A stretch of 8,610 nt of DNA. It comes from Rhizobium sp. Q54 (lineage in GTDB: Bacteria; Pseudomonadota; Alphaproteobacteria; Rhizobiales; Beijerinckiaceae). Shown piece by piece: positions 1 to 8,533 of the stretch. A program made the translations under genes and the position numbers. The stretch is from the NCBI GenBank assembly GCA_945903655.1, contig CAMDOY010000142.1, positions 1 to 8,610 on the forward strand, read 5' to 3'. The notes under the pieces are model-generated. The model made no database searches and had not been told where the DNA came from. It was given only the letters and a program-made list of their open reading frames with translations. Position 1 is the stretch's first letter, and each line of letters starts with the position of its first letter.

Positions 1-1977
1 GCCCCCGGCTCCCAGGCCACCCTCGACGCGCAAGCAGACCCCGCGGCGCCCGCTGCGGATAGCGGCCAATCCATGCCCGCCGCGCTGGCCGCCGCCCGCG
101 CCAACGAGGCCCGCGCCCAGAAGGTCGACCGCGCGGCCTATACGACCATCGACACCATGGCCGCCCTCGACGCGGTCATCGCCGCCGCCCATGAGGCGGG
201 CGTGGTGGCGGTGGACACAGAGACCTCCTCCCTCGATCCGCTCACCACCGACCTCGTCGGCGTCTCGCTTTCCTATGCGCCTGGCCAGGGCTGCTACATT
301 CCGCTCGGCCACAAGACCGATGGCGCGGGGGATCTGTTTGGCGGGGATGCGCTGGCGCCCGGCCAATTGCCCATGGACGCGGTGCTTGAGCGTCTGCGGC
401 CATTGCTCGAAGCGCGCGGCGTGCTCAAAATCGCCCAGAACGCCAAATTCGACTGGACCGTGTTCAGCCAGCATGGCGTGGAAATGGCGCCGCTCGATGA
501 CACCATGCTCATGTCCTATGTGCTGGACGCCGGGCGCAACGGCCATGGCATGGACGAACTCTCCGAGCTGCATCTGGGCCACAAGACCATTCCCTTCGGC
601 GATGTGGCCGGACGCGGCAAGACCTTCGTCGGCTTCGCCCGCGTGCCCATCGACAAGGCCACCGAATATGCCGCCGAGGACGCTGACGTGACCCTGCGTC
701 TGTGGCGTGTGCTGAAGCCCCGCCTCGCCGCCGAACATATGAACACTGTCTATGAAGCGCTCGAGCGGCCCATGCCCGAGGTGCTGGCGCGCATGGAGGG
801 ACGCGGCATCGCCATCGACCGCCAGATCCTCTCGCGCCTGTCGGGGGATTTCGCGCAATCCATGGCCCGCTATGAAGCGGAGATCTATGAGCTCGCGGGC
901 GAGAGCTTCAACCTTGGTTCGCCCAAGCAGCTCGGCGACATTCTCTTCGGCAAGATGGGCCTGCCCGGCGGAAAGAAAACCGCAACCGGCGCCTGGTCGA
1001 CCTCCGCCAGCGTGCTCGATGAACTCGCCGAACAGGGCAATACGCTCGCCGCGCGCATTCTCGACTGGCGCCAATTGCAGAAGCTGAAATCGACCTACAC
1101 CGACGCCCTGCCGGGCCATGTGAATGCGCGCACCAAGCGCGTGCACACCAGCTTCTCGCTGGCGGCCACCACCACCGGGCGTCTCTCCTCGTCAGAGCCC
1201 AATCTGCAGAACATTCCCGTGCGCAACGAAGAGGGCCGCAAGATCCGCACCGCCTTCGTGGCGACGCCGGGCAACAAACTTATTTCGGCGGATTATTCGC
1301 AGATCGAACTGCGCATTCTCGCCCATATCGCCGACATCCCCCAGCTGCGCCGCGCCTTCGACGAGGGCCTCGACATTCACGCGATGACCGCGTCAGAAAT
1401 GTTCGGCGTGCCCGTAAAGGACATGCCCTCCGAGGTGCGGCGCCGCGCCAAGGCCATCAACTTCGGCATCATCTACGGCATTTCCGCCTTTGGCCTCGCC
1501 AATCAGCTGGGCATTCCGCGCGAAGAGGCCGGCGCCTATATCAAGCGCTATTTCGAACGCTTCCCGGGCATCAAGGATTACATGGAGGCGACGAAGAAGG
1601 CCTGCCGCGAGAATGGCTATGTGACCACGATTTTCGGCCGCAAATGCCACTATCCCCGCATCACCGCCTCGAACCCCTCAGAGCGCGCCTTCAACGAGCG
1701 CGCAGCGATCAATGCGCCGATCCAGGGCTCCGCCTCCGACATCATCCGCCGCGCCATGATCCGCATGGACGAAGCGCTCATGCGCGCGCGCCTGAATGCG
1801 CGGATGCTGTTGCAGGTGCATGACGAATTGGTCTTTGAAGCGCCCGAGGCCGAGGTGGAGGCCACCATCGCGCTGGTGCGCAAGATCATGATCGACGCGC
1901 CCCACCCCGCCCTGCAATTACAGGTGCCGCTGCAAGTGGATGCGCGGGCGGCGGGGAATTGGGACGAGGCGCATTGA
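1..1977 (+). CDS. polA: DNA polymerase I, 3' part (proofreading exonuclease and polymerase domains)
   Basis: DNA polymerase I fills gaps and replaces RNA primers in replication and excision repair. The frame is open from base 1, so this is the last 658 residues of a protein usually 900-1000 long; the N-terminal 5'-nuclease domain is upstream of the window. The ATG at 73 is internal. Residues 1-45 are an Ala/Pro-rich linker. The 3'-5' exonuclease keeps all three motifs: DTET (72-75), QNAKFD (146-151) and YAAEDAD (223-229), so proofreading should be active. The polymerase domain has TTTGRL, motif A DYSQIELR (D431, steric-gate E436), motif B RRRAKAINFGIIYG (R480, K484, F488, Y492, matching E. 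coli R754, K758, F762, Y766) and motif C VHDE (H607, D608, E609). It ends in TGA. It converges on addA with nine bases between the stop codons. The identification is secure from the motifs; only the start is missing. Confidence 0.98.
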   Translation, partial: APGSQATLDAQADPAAPAADSGQSMPAALAAARANEARAQKVDRAAYTTIDTMAALDAVIAAAHEAGVVAVDTETSSLDPLTTDLVGVSLSYAPGQGCYIPLGHKTDGAGDLFGGDALAPGQLPMDAVLERLRPLLEARGVLKIAQNAKFDWTVFSQHGVEMAPLDDTMLMSYVLDAGRNGHGMDELSELHLGHKTIPFGDVAGRGKTFVGFARVPIDKATEYAAEDADVTLRLWRVLKPRLAAEHMNTVYEALERPMPEVLARMEGRGIAIDRQILSRLSGDFAQSMARYEAEIYELAGESFNLGSPKQLGDILFGKMGLPGGKKTATGAWSTSASVLDELAEQGNTLAARILDWRQLQKLKSTYTDALPGHVNARTKRVHTSFSLAATTTGRLSSSEPNLQNIPVRNEEGRKIRTAFVATPGNKLISADYSQIELRILAHIADIPQLRRAFDEGLDIHAMTASEMFGVPVKDMPSEVRRRAKAINFGIIYGISAFGLANQLGIPREEAGAYIKRYFERFPGIKDYMEATKKACRENGYVTTIFGRKCHYPRITASNPSERAFNERAAINAPIQGSASDIIRRAMIRMDEALMRARLNARMLLQVHDELVFEAPEAEVEATIALVRKIMIDAPHPALQLQVPLQVDARAAGNWDEAH

Positions 1978-1988
1978 GCCTCTTGTTT
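1966..1988 (+). terminator. Possible weak intrinsic terminator of polA
   Basis: GAGGC (1966-1970) can pair with GCCTC (1978-1982) around a 7-base loop that contains the polA stop codon, and TTGTTT (1983-1988) follows. This is the hairpin-plus-T-tract arrangement of a Rho-independent terminator, but the stem is only five base pairs and the T-run is interrupted. On the minus strand the same hairpin has no T-tract after it, so it would not end addA transcription well. It overlaps the end of addA because the genes are only nine bases apart. Termination by Rho or by collision of the convergent transcripts is an alternative. Confidence 0.3.
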
Positions 1989-4900
1989 AGCGCAGCGTGG
2001 CGAATGCCGCCTGCGCGACCTCTTGCGTGAGCGCCTCGATGCGCGGCCCTTCCGTCCAGATCAGAAAGGCCTGCACCTCGCGGTCCGGATACAGCTGCTG
2101 GATCGCCGCGCGATAGAGCGCCAGCTGCGCCGCATAGCTCGCAGGCATGGCGCCGGAGGGGGGCGTTCCCGTCTTGAAGTCGGCGATCAGAACCTGCGTG
2201 TCCGTCTCCGCGAGGCGGTCGATCTGGCCGACGATTTCGCGCGCGCGCCCATTCACTTCAATGCTGCCAGCCAGCGAGACTTCGGCACGCGAGCCCGGCC
2301 CGAAAAGCGCAGCAAGGCGCGCATCGCCCAGCACCGCCAGAGCCTGCTGCGCAATGCTTTCCTGCACATCGGCGGGCAAGCGCGAGCCGCGCCGCGTCAC
2401 GTAAGTTTGCGCCGCTGTCTCACGCGCATCAGGCGCGGCGTCGGCGAGATGTTGCAGCAGTTCATGCACCATGCGGCCCGCCTGCATGGCGTGGGCGCGC
2501 AGGGTCTGCGCGGCTTCGCTGAGCGCGAAGTGGTCCGCCGCAGCGAGTGCGGATGAAGGCCGCAGGGGCTGCGCGGGCATGGGGTCCGCAGGGGCGGGTA
2601 AGTTCAGCCATAGGGGGCTTGGCGTGGGCGTTGGCGCACTCGCTTCAATCGGCGGCGCCTCATTCAGCGAACCACCTTCAACGCAACGCAGAACGGTTTC
2701 GGTTTCCTGATCCCAGAAGGCGGGAACATCCTGCATGCGGTCCTGCATGCATTTCTTCACCATCTCATACCAGCAATCGGAATCTGGCCCGCGCGAACCG
2801 TGGAAGCCCATGATGTAGAGCCGCTCTTCCGCGCGGGTCAGCGCCACATAGAGCAGGCGGCGATATTCCTCCGCATTGTCGTCGCGTGCGCGGGTGCGTT
2901 GCGGGGCGATGGGGCCGCAATCGGCCTCCGCGCGCGGGCTCCAGGCGAGCAGGGGCGCGTGCTCGTCGCCAAGCTCGAAAATCTTCGGATCAAAGCGCGA
3001 GCCCGGCGTCGAACAGGTGTCGGGCAAAAGCACGATCTTGCCTTCGAGTCCCTTGGCCGCATGCACGGTCAACACGCGCACGCATTGCCCCGCCGCCTCC
3101 ATGTCGCGCTTGATGCTGATGTCCTGCAACTCATGCAGAAAGGCTTGCAGGGATGGGGTTTCGCGTTGCTCGTGGTCGAGGGCGAGCTTGACGAATTCAT
3201 CCATGGCGTCGCGCGATTCCGGCCCCAGCCTTTGCTGAATGAGCCGCCGTCCGCCCTCCGCGCCCAGCAGATGCGCATAGAAGCGGAAGGGCCCATCGGC
3301 GCGGGCGCGCAGGCGCCAGCTTTCGATGCGTGCGAAGGCTGTCTTATGCGCGGGCTTTTCGGAAGCTCCCAGCGCTTCATAAAGGCCGCCCTTGCGCTCG
3401 GGCGCGATCTCCATGAGGTCTTTGTCGCAGAGACCCAGCAGGGGCGATTTCAGCACGCAGGCCAGCGCCAGATCATCCTGCGGCAGCAGCGCCGCGCGCC
3501 CCGCCGCCACCAGATCCATCACCGCGATGTTCTGCAGCAGTTGCAGGCGGTCGGCACCCGCCACGGGCACGCCCTTTTCTTTCAAGGCGCGGATCACCGC
3601 GTCGAAGAAGGCGTTGCGGCGGCGCACGAGAATCATCACATCACCCGCGCGGATGGGGCGGCCAAGACCGTTCTCGTCGCAGACGCGCTCAGGCGAATCC
3701 GCCCGCAGCCAGCCCGCAATCAGATCGCCGATGCGCCGCGCCAGAATGGCCGGGGGATCATGCTTGTCCTGCAAGTCGACCGGTAATTTCCAGTCGCGTT
3801 CCTCAGTGGTGTCGCGCGCGCCCACCAGCGGCCAGATCTCAACCACGCTGGGCAAGTCGCTTTTCAGCGCGCTATGTGCGGTGTTGACGTCGTCGCCATA
3901 CACAAGCCCGCGCCGGTTGCCCGCATCAGCGAAGACCGCGTCCACGCAGGCGAGAATACCCGGCGCGGAGCGGAAGGAAAGTTGTAGCGGCACGCTGGCG
4001 AAATCGAGTTCGGCTTCGCGCGCCCGCGTTTCGAACTTGCGGCGCATCTTGTCGAATTGATCGGGCTGGGCGCCCTGGAAGGAATAGATGGACTGCTTCT
4101 CGTCGCCCACCGCGAAGAAGGTGCGCGTGAGGCTGCGCTGTCCCTCGCCAGCCATGAATTCTTCCGCCAAAGCGCGCAGAATGTCCCATTGGCCGGGCGA
4201 AGTGTCCTGCGCCTCATCCACGAGAATATGGTCGATGCCGGAGTCGAGTTTATACAGAACCCAGCTTGCGGCGGCGCCCGCCAGCAGGCGGCGGGTAATC
4301 TCGATGAGATCGTCGAAATCGAGCAGCGCGCGTGCATTCTTCATGGCGGCATAGCTGCGCAGGATTTGCGCTGCGATGCGCAGGAGCGCGGCGGAACGTT
4401 CGAGGCACTCCACCGATTTCAGCAATTCGCGCGCGGCGCAGATGCGCAATTGTTCGGTGACGAGCGCATCCCTGAGGCCGGGGTCGGACTTGTCGAGACC
4501 CGCCGTGGTGAGCTTGGCGCGGGGCGTGTTCTTGTCGGTGAGGAACACCTTTTCATAGGCCTCGCGCCGGGCCTTGCCAGAGGCGCCCATGGCCTTGCGC
4601 AGGCGCTCCGCAGCGCCCTTGTCATTCGCCGTTCCCTGATCCAGTCGCGCCGCATAATCCAGCCAGTTCGCAGGCGGCAATCCGCCTTCGGTGATGTCAG
4701 CTTCAAGCTCGGCGGCGTTGCGGTTTGTCTTGATGTCGAGGGCGCTGCGCAAGGTGCCTTCATAGCGCGCGAGGTCGCCGCCCACGGCTTCGATGCCGCG
4801 CATGAGCTTGTCGCGCTTGGCGAGCACGGCTTCCAGCAATTCATCGAAATCGGCGGCGCTGGTTTGTCCGCTGATCTTGGCCAGCGCGGCGCCCAGCGGG

Positions 4901-5427
4901 GCCGCTTCATCCTCCAAAGCCAGCGCCAGCGCCTTGTCGCGGGCCTCCTTCAGAAGTTCGGCGCGCTCGACATCTTCAATGACGCGGAAATGGGAGGCGA
5001 CGTTTGCTTCAAAAGGAAAGAGATGCAGCAGTCTTTCGCAGAAGGCGTGGATGGTCTGGATCTTCAACCCGCCGGGCGTCTCCACCGTGCGCGCGAAAAG
5101 GCGGCGCGCGAAGGCGAGATCCGTCAGCGCGAAAGGCGCGCCGGTCTTGCGGATTTCGCTTTCCAGCGCGTCGTCGTTGAGCGTGGTCCATTTCGACAGG
5201 GTGTCGAAGACGCGCAGCGACATGTTCGCCGCCGCAGCCTTGGTGAAGGTGAGGCAGAGAATTTTTGACGGCGGCGTGCCCGCCAGCAGCAGGCGGATCA
5301 CGCGCTGGGTCAGCACATGGGTCTTGCCCGAACCGGCATTGGCGGAGACCCAGGCTGTGACGCCGGGGTCGGCGGCGCGGGTTTGCGCGGCGAGGGTGTA
5401 GGGTGGAATTGCATGTCGCAAAGCCAT
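1987..5427 (-). CDS. addA: Double-strand break repair helicase AddA
   Basis: AddA is the motor and one nuclease of the AddAB enzyme, which unwinds and trims double-strand ends to give 3' single strands for RecA. The 1146 residues are normal for alphaproteobacterial AddA. UvrD-like superfamily 1 motifs run in order: Walker A ANAGSGKT (29-36, K35), Ia LTFTKAAAANM (59-69), TIHAFC (125-130), II VDEAQDTS (403-410), III VGDEKQSIYSFQGA (440-453), IV LSFRS (483-487), V TVHAAKGLEG (787-796) and VI RLLYVALTRAEERL (857-870). A Pro-rich linker (about 924-957) leads to a RecB-type nuclease: H988, GQID (D1070), DFKTG (D1083, K1085) and QLALY (1101-1105). All key residues are present. The ATG at 5427 overlaps the addB stop (TAATG) and has a good ribosome site; the in-frame ATG at 5457 would overlap addB by 31 bases and is less likely. 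The gene ends nine bases from the polA stop. Confidence 0.97.
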   Translation of the reverse strand: MALRHAIPPYTLAAQTRAADPGVTAWVSANAGSGKTHVLTQRVIRLLLAGTPPSKILCLTFTKAAAANMSLRVFDTLSKWTTLNDDALESEIRKTGAPFALTDLAFARRLFARTVETPGGLKIQTIHAFCERLLHLFPFEANVASHFRVIEDVERAELLKEARDKALALALEDEAAPLGAALAKISGQTSAADFDELLEAVLAKRDKLMRGIEAVGGDLARYEGTLRSALDIKTNRNAAELEADITEGGLPPANWLDYAARLDQGTANDKGAAERLRKAMGASGKARREAYEKVFLTDKNTPRAKLTTAGLDKSDPGLRDALVTEQLRICAARELLKSVECLERSAALLRIAAQILRSYAAMKNARALLDFDDLIEITRRLLAGAAASWVLYKLDSGIDHILVDEAQDTSPGQWDILRALAEEFMAGEGQRSLTRTFFAVGDEKQSIYSFQGAQPDQFDKMRRKFETRAREAELDFASVPLQLSFRSAPGILACVDAVFADAGNRRGLVYGDDVNTAHSALKSDLPSVVEIWPLVGARDTTEERDWKLPVDLQDKHDPPAILARRIGDLIAGWLRADSPERVCDENGLGRPIRAGDVMILVRRRNAFFDAVIRALKEKGVPVAGADRLQLLQNIAVMDLVAAGRAALLPQDDLALACVLKSPLLGLCDKDLMEIAPERKGGLYEALGASEKPAHKTAFARIESWRLRARADGPFRFYAHLLGAEGGRRLIQQRLGPESRDAMDEFVKLALDHEQRETPSLQAFLHELQDISIKRDMEAAGQCVRVLTVHAAKGLEGKIVLLPDTCSTPGSRFDPKIFELGDEHAPLLAWSPRAEADCGPIAPQRTRARDDNAEEYRRLLYVALTRAEERLYIMGFHGSRGPDSDCWYEMVKKCMQDRMQDVPAFWDQETETVLRCVEGGSLNEAPPIEASAPTPTPSPLWLNLPAPADPMPAQPLRPSSALAAADHFALSEAAQTLRAHAMQAGRMVHELLQHLADAAPDARETAAQTYVTRRGSRLPADVQESIAQQALAVLGDARLAALFGPGSRAEVSLAGSIEVNGRAREIVGQIDRLAETDTQVLIADFKTGTPPSGAMPASYAAQLALYRAAIQQLYPDREVQAFLIWTEGPRIEALTQEVAQAAFATLR

Positions 5428-8400
5428 TATTCGCCCCCTTCGCCGCCAGCCGCCCATTCCTTGACGCGCGCAAGGTGATCATAGGCGCCATAGGCGTTGA
5501 CGAATTGCGGATAGGGCCGGGGCACATAGGCTGTCGTCTCGTCGCGGAACTGGGAGAGCAGCTTGTGCAATTCTGCGAATTGCTGCTCCACGAGATCCTC
5601 GAAGGTGTCGCCCTTATCGCTCTTCACGACGGTCTGCTCCACGCCCGAGGCGCCGCCGATCTTCACATAGAGCGCCTGATCCACTTTCTTCGCGCGCACC
5701 TTTTCAAAAGCGCAGCGCGCGATCATGGCGGCTTCCAGCGTAAGCTGCGGCGAGAAGCCCGCCTTCACCTCCTTCTGCGAGGGCACGCGCCCGCTCTTGT
5801 AATCGACCACGATCAGCGATCCATCCTTGCGATGTTCGATGCGGTCGGCGACGCCCGAAAGGGTGAAGATGGAGCCATCTTCGAGGGTCAGCGCCAGCTT
5901 GCCATATTGCTCGGTGTCGATGGCGGCGATGTCGTCGCGGCGGGTGTTTTCCCAATGGACGAATTGTCTCATCGCGAATTCATGGCGCGGCCAGGTGAAG
6001 GCGCGGAAGGCGGCGTTGCGCATGAGTTCGGCGAAGGCCGCGCGCGCGCGCTCGATCAATTCTGCCTCGGCGCCGGGCACAAGGCGACCTTTGGGATGGT
6101 CTTCCACGAAGCTTGAGAGCACGTCATGCAGCAACACGCCCGAAAGCCGCGCGCCCATCTCCGCGCCGATGGGCTCCAGGGGCTTCAGTTGCAGAATGCG
6201 CTCGGCATAGATGGAATAGGGATCCCGCCGCAGGGTCTCGATGCGCGTCACGCTTAATGCTGTCGGGCGCAGCGCCAGTTTCGGCATGGGCTTGGGGCGC
6301 TTGGCCCGCTCGCCCTCTTCATGGTCGCCATCGATGAGCCGCGCTAAAGCGAGCGCTCGCTCGCCCCGCGCCTTGCATTCACTCCACTGCATCGCGCCCG
6401 CCAGCGCCGCGAGTCTCTGCAAAAAGCGCGAGGGCACGGTGGGCGAGCCGCCCCGCTTTTGCGCGCGGGTGATGACCACCTCCGGCGCCCCCATGGCCTG
6501 GGCGAAATCATGGGCGGTCTGGCCGATGCGCCGCTCAGGCGAGGACAGGCCGAGCTCGGCCCGCATGGGCCGGTTGAGAAAGGCGTCGGCGTTGGATTGG
6601 GGCGGCCAGACGGTCTCGTCGAGCCCGCCCAGAAGGGCGAGATCGCTGGGCATGAGGCGCGCTTCCAGCAAGCCGAGGATCTTCAGGCGAGGGTGGGAGC
6701 GCATGGGCCCGCGCACGGCCAGCTCCGCGCCAATGTCGGCGAAGAGCAGGCCATAGCTTTCCAGATCCACCGGCAGATGGGCGCCGGAGTCGCTTAGTTC
6801 GTCGAGCAATTCCTGCAGGGTCTCGATGGCGGGCGAGAATTGTTCGGCGCCGCGCAGGGCGCCTTGCAGGGCCTGTTGATGGGCGCTGGCGTAGGCGGCC
6901 AGCGGCTTGTCGGCGCCAAGCCCGCGTAGGGGCGCCAGCAGGGCCTCGATATCCATAAGCAGCGCCTCGATGGCCCGCCAGTCGTCCTCGCTCACGCGCT
7001 GGGCGGCGGGGTGGCCGTCGCGGGTTGTTGCGAGTTTACGCGCGGTCTCCACGAGTTCAGGCACGCCTGCATCATCGGGCAGCACCGCCCGCAGCAGGGC
7101 CACGTCGATCAGCCGCGCCAGCCGCTCGATGTCAGGCGCTTCACGCCCGAGGCGACACAGGGGATGGGTGAGCATGGCCAGCAGGGCGATGGAGGGCTTG
7201 TCCTCCAGCGCGCAGGCCAGCAGCAGATTGGCGAAGGCGCCCTCGGGGGTCGCGCCCAGCCGTTCGCCGCCGGAATCGTCCACATGAATGTCCCAGCGCG
7301 CCAGCTCCGCCCGCACCCGCGCCGCCAAAGCCCGGTCGGGGGTGATGAGCGCGGCGGTCTTGGCGGGGGTCTCCAGCGCCTCGCGCATGAGGAGCGCGAT
7401 GGCCAGCGCCTCCTCCCGATCATCGGCGGCTTCGATGAGGGTCACGCCTTCCAGCGCCAGCGGCACACCGCCGGGCGTCATGCGCTCATGGAAGGTGCGC
7501 CAGGCGTCGGTGGTGTCGGCGGGGCGCAGGGCCTCGCTGAGCAGCCTGCGCCGCGCCTGCAGGGGCGCGTCGGGCACGCCGATTTCGATCACGTCCTCGC
7601 GGGTCGCGCCGATGGTTTCCAGCAGCTTGTGAAGGGTCATCTGCGGATGGCCCGCGCTGGCCTCCATGCGGCGGGTCGCATCGCCGGGCAGCAGCGCCCA
7701 GGTCTCGTCATCCAGCCAGGTGTCGAGGCCGGGCAGCACCACGGCGCCCATGGGCGCGCGGGCGAGCGCGGCCAGCAGGCGGGCGGTGGAGCTGTTGGTG
7801 CCGGTGGAGCCTATGGCCACCACGGGCTCGTCGGCCCGCGCCGCCAGCCGTGCGATTTCGCCATCAATCAGGCGGATCTGCCGCTCGGCCCGGTCCATGC
7901 GCTCGATCTCGCGCAGATGTTGCGGCCAGATCGTGGTGGCGATGCGCAGGAACTTGAGGGTCAGCTCCCAGTAACGGTCGAATTCCTTGGGCGCGATGGT
8001 CTCGAGCTTCGTCCAGTCCACGCCCTCGATGGTCATCTCGTCCATGAGGCCCGCCAGATCGCCCGCGAGGCGCCATGCATGGGCGGGGCCGGGCGCGATC
8101 AGGGGCGCTGCGCCAGCAGCGTCGCGCTCGGCGCCGCGCAGGCTGGTGGCCCAGGTGAGGATCAGCCGCGCCAGATCAAGGCGGCGCTGCATCTCGCCGA
8201 TGGCCTCGGGCAGGTCGCCGAGCGCATGGGCTGATTTCGCCTCCTCGAACATGAGGGAGGTCTCGATGGCGTCGATCTGGCCCAGCGGCACGATGCGCGG
8301 CAGCAGGGTCACGGGCTTGGCGGTGAGGCGCGAGAACTCCAGCGCCAGCGCGCGGGCGGCGCGGCGAGTGGGCACATAGATGGTCGCGCCCGACAGGCGC

Positions 8401-8528
8401 AGCGGGCCCACATGGGCGCCAAAGCCCGGCACGATCTCGCCATTCAGGAAGGCCTTGGCGAAGGTCGCGAGCCAGGGAACGCCCGGGGGGATCGAATAGA
8501 GGCGCGGGGCCGTGGTGAGGGAGGCCAC
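5427..8528 (-). CDS. addB: Double-strand break repair protein AddB, alphaproteobacterial type
   Basis: AddB is the partner of AddA: an inactive helicase-like scaffold with a second nuclease. From the GTG at 8528 it has 1033 residues, usual for the alphaproteobacterial form. The N terminus reads YSIPPGVPWLATF (11-23) where AddB proteins such as that of Bacillus have a Walker A motif; no GKT or GKS is present, so ATP binding here is not expected. Further features are VVAIGSTGT (236-244), VVLPGLDTW (263-271), a helicase-like block GGLDETVWPP (634-643) with RPMRAELGLSSPERRIG (653-669), and SRFLQRL (700-706). The C-terminal RecB-type nuclease is intact: H801, GVADRI (D895), VVDYKSG (D909, K911) and QLTLEA (928-933). 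There are only four cysteines (439, 458, 718, 939), none clustered. The GTG start lies two bases after the preceding stop, without a clear Shine-Dalgarno; the ATG at 8600 would overlap the upstream gene by 70 bases. The last base of the stop is the first base of addA. Confidence 0.95.
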   Translation of the reverse strand: MASLTTAPRLYSIPPGVPWLATFAKAFLNGEIVPGFGAHVGPLRLSGATIYVPTRRAARALALEFSRLTAKPVTLLPRIVPLGQIDAIETSLMFEEAKSAHALGDLPEAIGEMQRRLDLARLILTWATSLRGAERDAAGAAPLIAPGPAHAWRLAGDLAGLMDEMTIEGVDWTKLETIAPKEFDRYWELTLKFLRIATTIWPQHLREIERMDRAERQIRLIDGEIARLAARADEPVVAIGSTGTNSSTARLLAALARAPMGAVVLPGLDTWLDDETWALLPGDATRRMEASAGHPQMTLHKLLETIGATREDVIEIGVPDAPLQARRRLLSEALRPADTTDAWRTFHERMTPGGVPLALEGVTLIEAADDREEALAIALLMREALETPAKTAALITPDRALAARVRAELARWDIHVDDSGGERLGATPEGAFANLLLACALEDKPSIALLAMLTHPLCRLGREAPDIERLARLIDVALLRAVLPDDAGVPELVETARKLATTRDGHPAAQRVSEDDWRAIEALLMDIEALLAPLRGLGADKPLAAYASAHQQALQGALRGAEQFSPAIETLQELLDELSDSGAHLPVDLESYGLLFADIGAELAVRGPMRSHPRLKILGLLEARLMPSDLALLGGLDETVWPPQSNADAFLNRPMRAELGLSSPERRIGQTAHDFAQAMGAPEVVITRAQKRGGSPTVPSRFLQRLAALAGAMQWSECKARGERALALARLIDGDHEEGERAKRPKPMPKLALRPTALSVTRIETLRRDPYSIYAERILQLKPLEPIGAEMGARLSGVLLHDVLSSFVEDHPKGRLVPGAEAELIERARAAFAELMRNAAFRAFTWPRHEFAMRQFVHWENTRRDDIAAIDTEQYGKLALTLEDGSIFTLSGVADRIEHRKDGSLIVVDYKSGRVPSQKEVKAGFSPQLTLEAAMIARCAFEKVRAKKVDQALYVKIGGASGVEQTVVKSDKGDTFEDLVEQQFAELHKLLSQFRDETTAYVPRPYPQFVNAYGAYDHLARVKEWAAGGEGGE
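5434..5440 (-). promoter_or_regulatory. Ribosome binding site of addA inside the end of addB
   Basis: AAGGGGG on the minus strand differs at one base from AAGGAGG and lies six bases before the ATG at 5427. It sits in the last codons of addB, which encode a Gly/Glu-rich tail. With the TAATG junction it supports this start over the upstream ATG at 5457 and suggests that ribosomes finishing addB re-initiate on addA, keeping the two subunits in balance. Confidence 0.65.
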
Positions 8529-8533
8529 GGTCA
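8526..8533 (-). other. Stop/start junction between the nucleotidyltransferase gene and addB
   Basis: On the minus strand TGA (8533-8531) is followed by CC and then GTG (8528-8526). No Shine-Dalgarno-like run lies within the usual distance of this GTG; the nearest purine-rich stretch, GGGGAGG (8569-8563), is about 34 bases away. AddB is therefore probably translated by coupling to the upstream gene. A CTG one base before the TGA, in the addB frame, is a less likely start. Confidence 0.5.

Noticed and set aside
73..75. ATG at 73 as the start of a short, Klenow-like polA
   Set aside because: The frame is open to base 1 and the upstream codons encode an Ala/Pro-rich linker continuous with the one after 73. 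The simpler reading is a full-length polA cut by the window edge; a stand-alone short form would need upstream sequence to show.
2800..3786. 328-codon open frame on the plus strand opposite addA
   Set aside because: Same reasoning: antisense to AddA motifs V and VI, with low-complexity Arg/Gln/Ala translation and no known motif.
4057..5268. 403-codon open frame on the plus strand opposite addA
   Set aside because: It covers the region between the AddA helicase motifs I and III on the opposite strand. No recognisable domain or plausible ribosome site; explained by codon bias of addA.
6039..6051. Alternating CG run of 13 bases, possible Z-DNA
   Set aside because: It is explained by Ala-Arg codons in addB in a GC-rich genome and is too short to claim a structural role.
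8142..8149. GCTGGTGG, identical to the E. coli Chi octamer
   Set aside because: That octamer is recognised by RecBCD; AddAB enzymes use different, lineage-specific Chi sequences. One occurrence in 8.6 kb of GC-rich DNA is not informative.
7011..8234. 407-codon open frame on the plus strand opposite addB
   Set aside because: It is antisense to a well-conserved AddB. Its translation is rich in Gly, Gln, His and Arg without any family motif, as expected of the shadow of a GC-rich gene with biased third positions.
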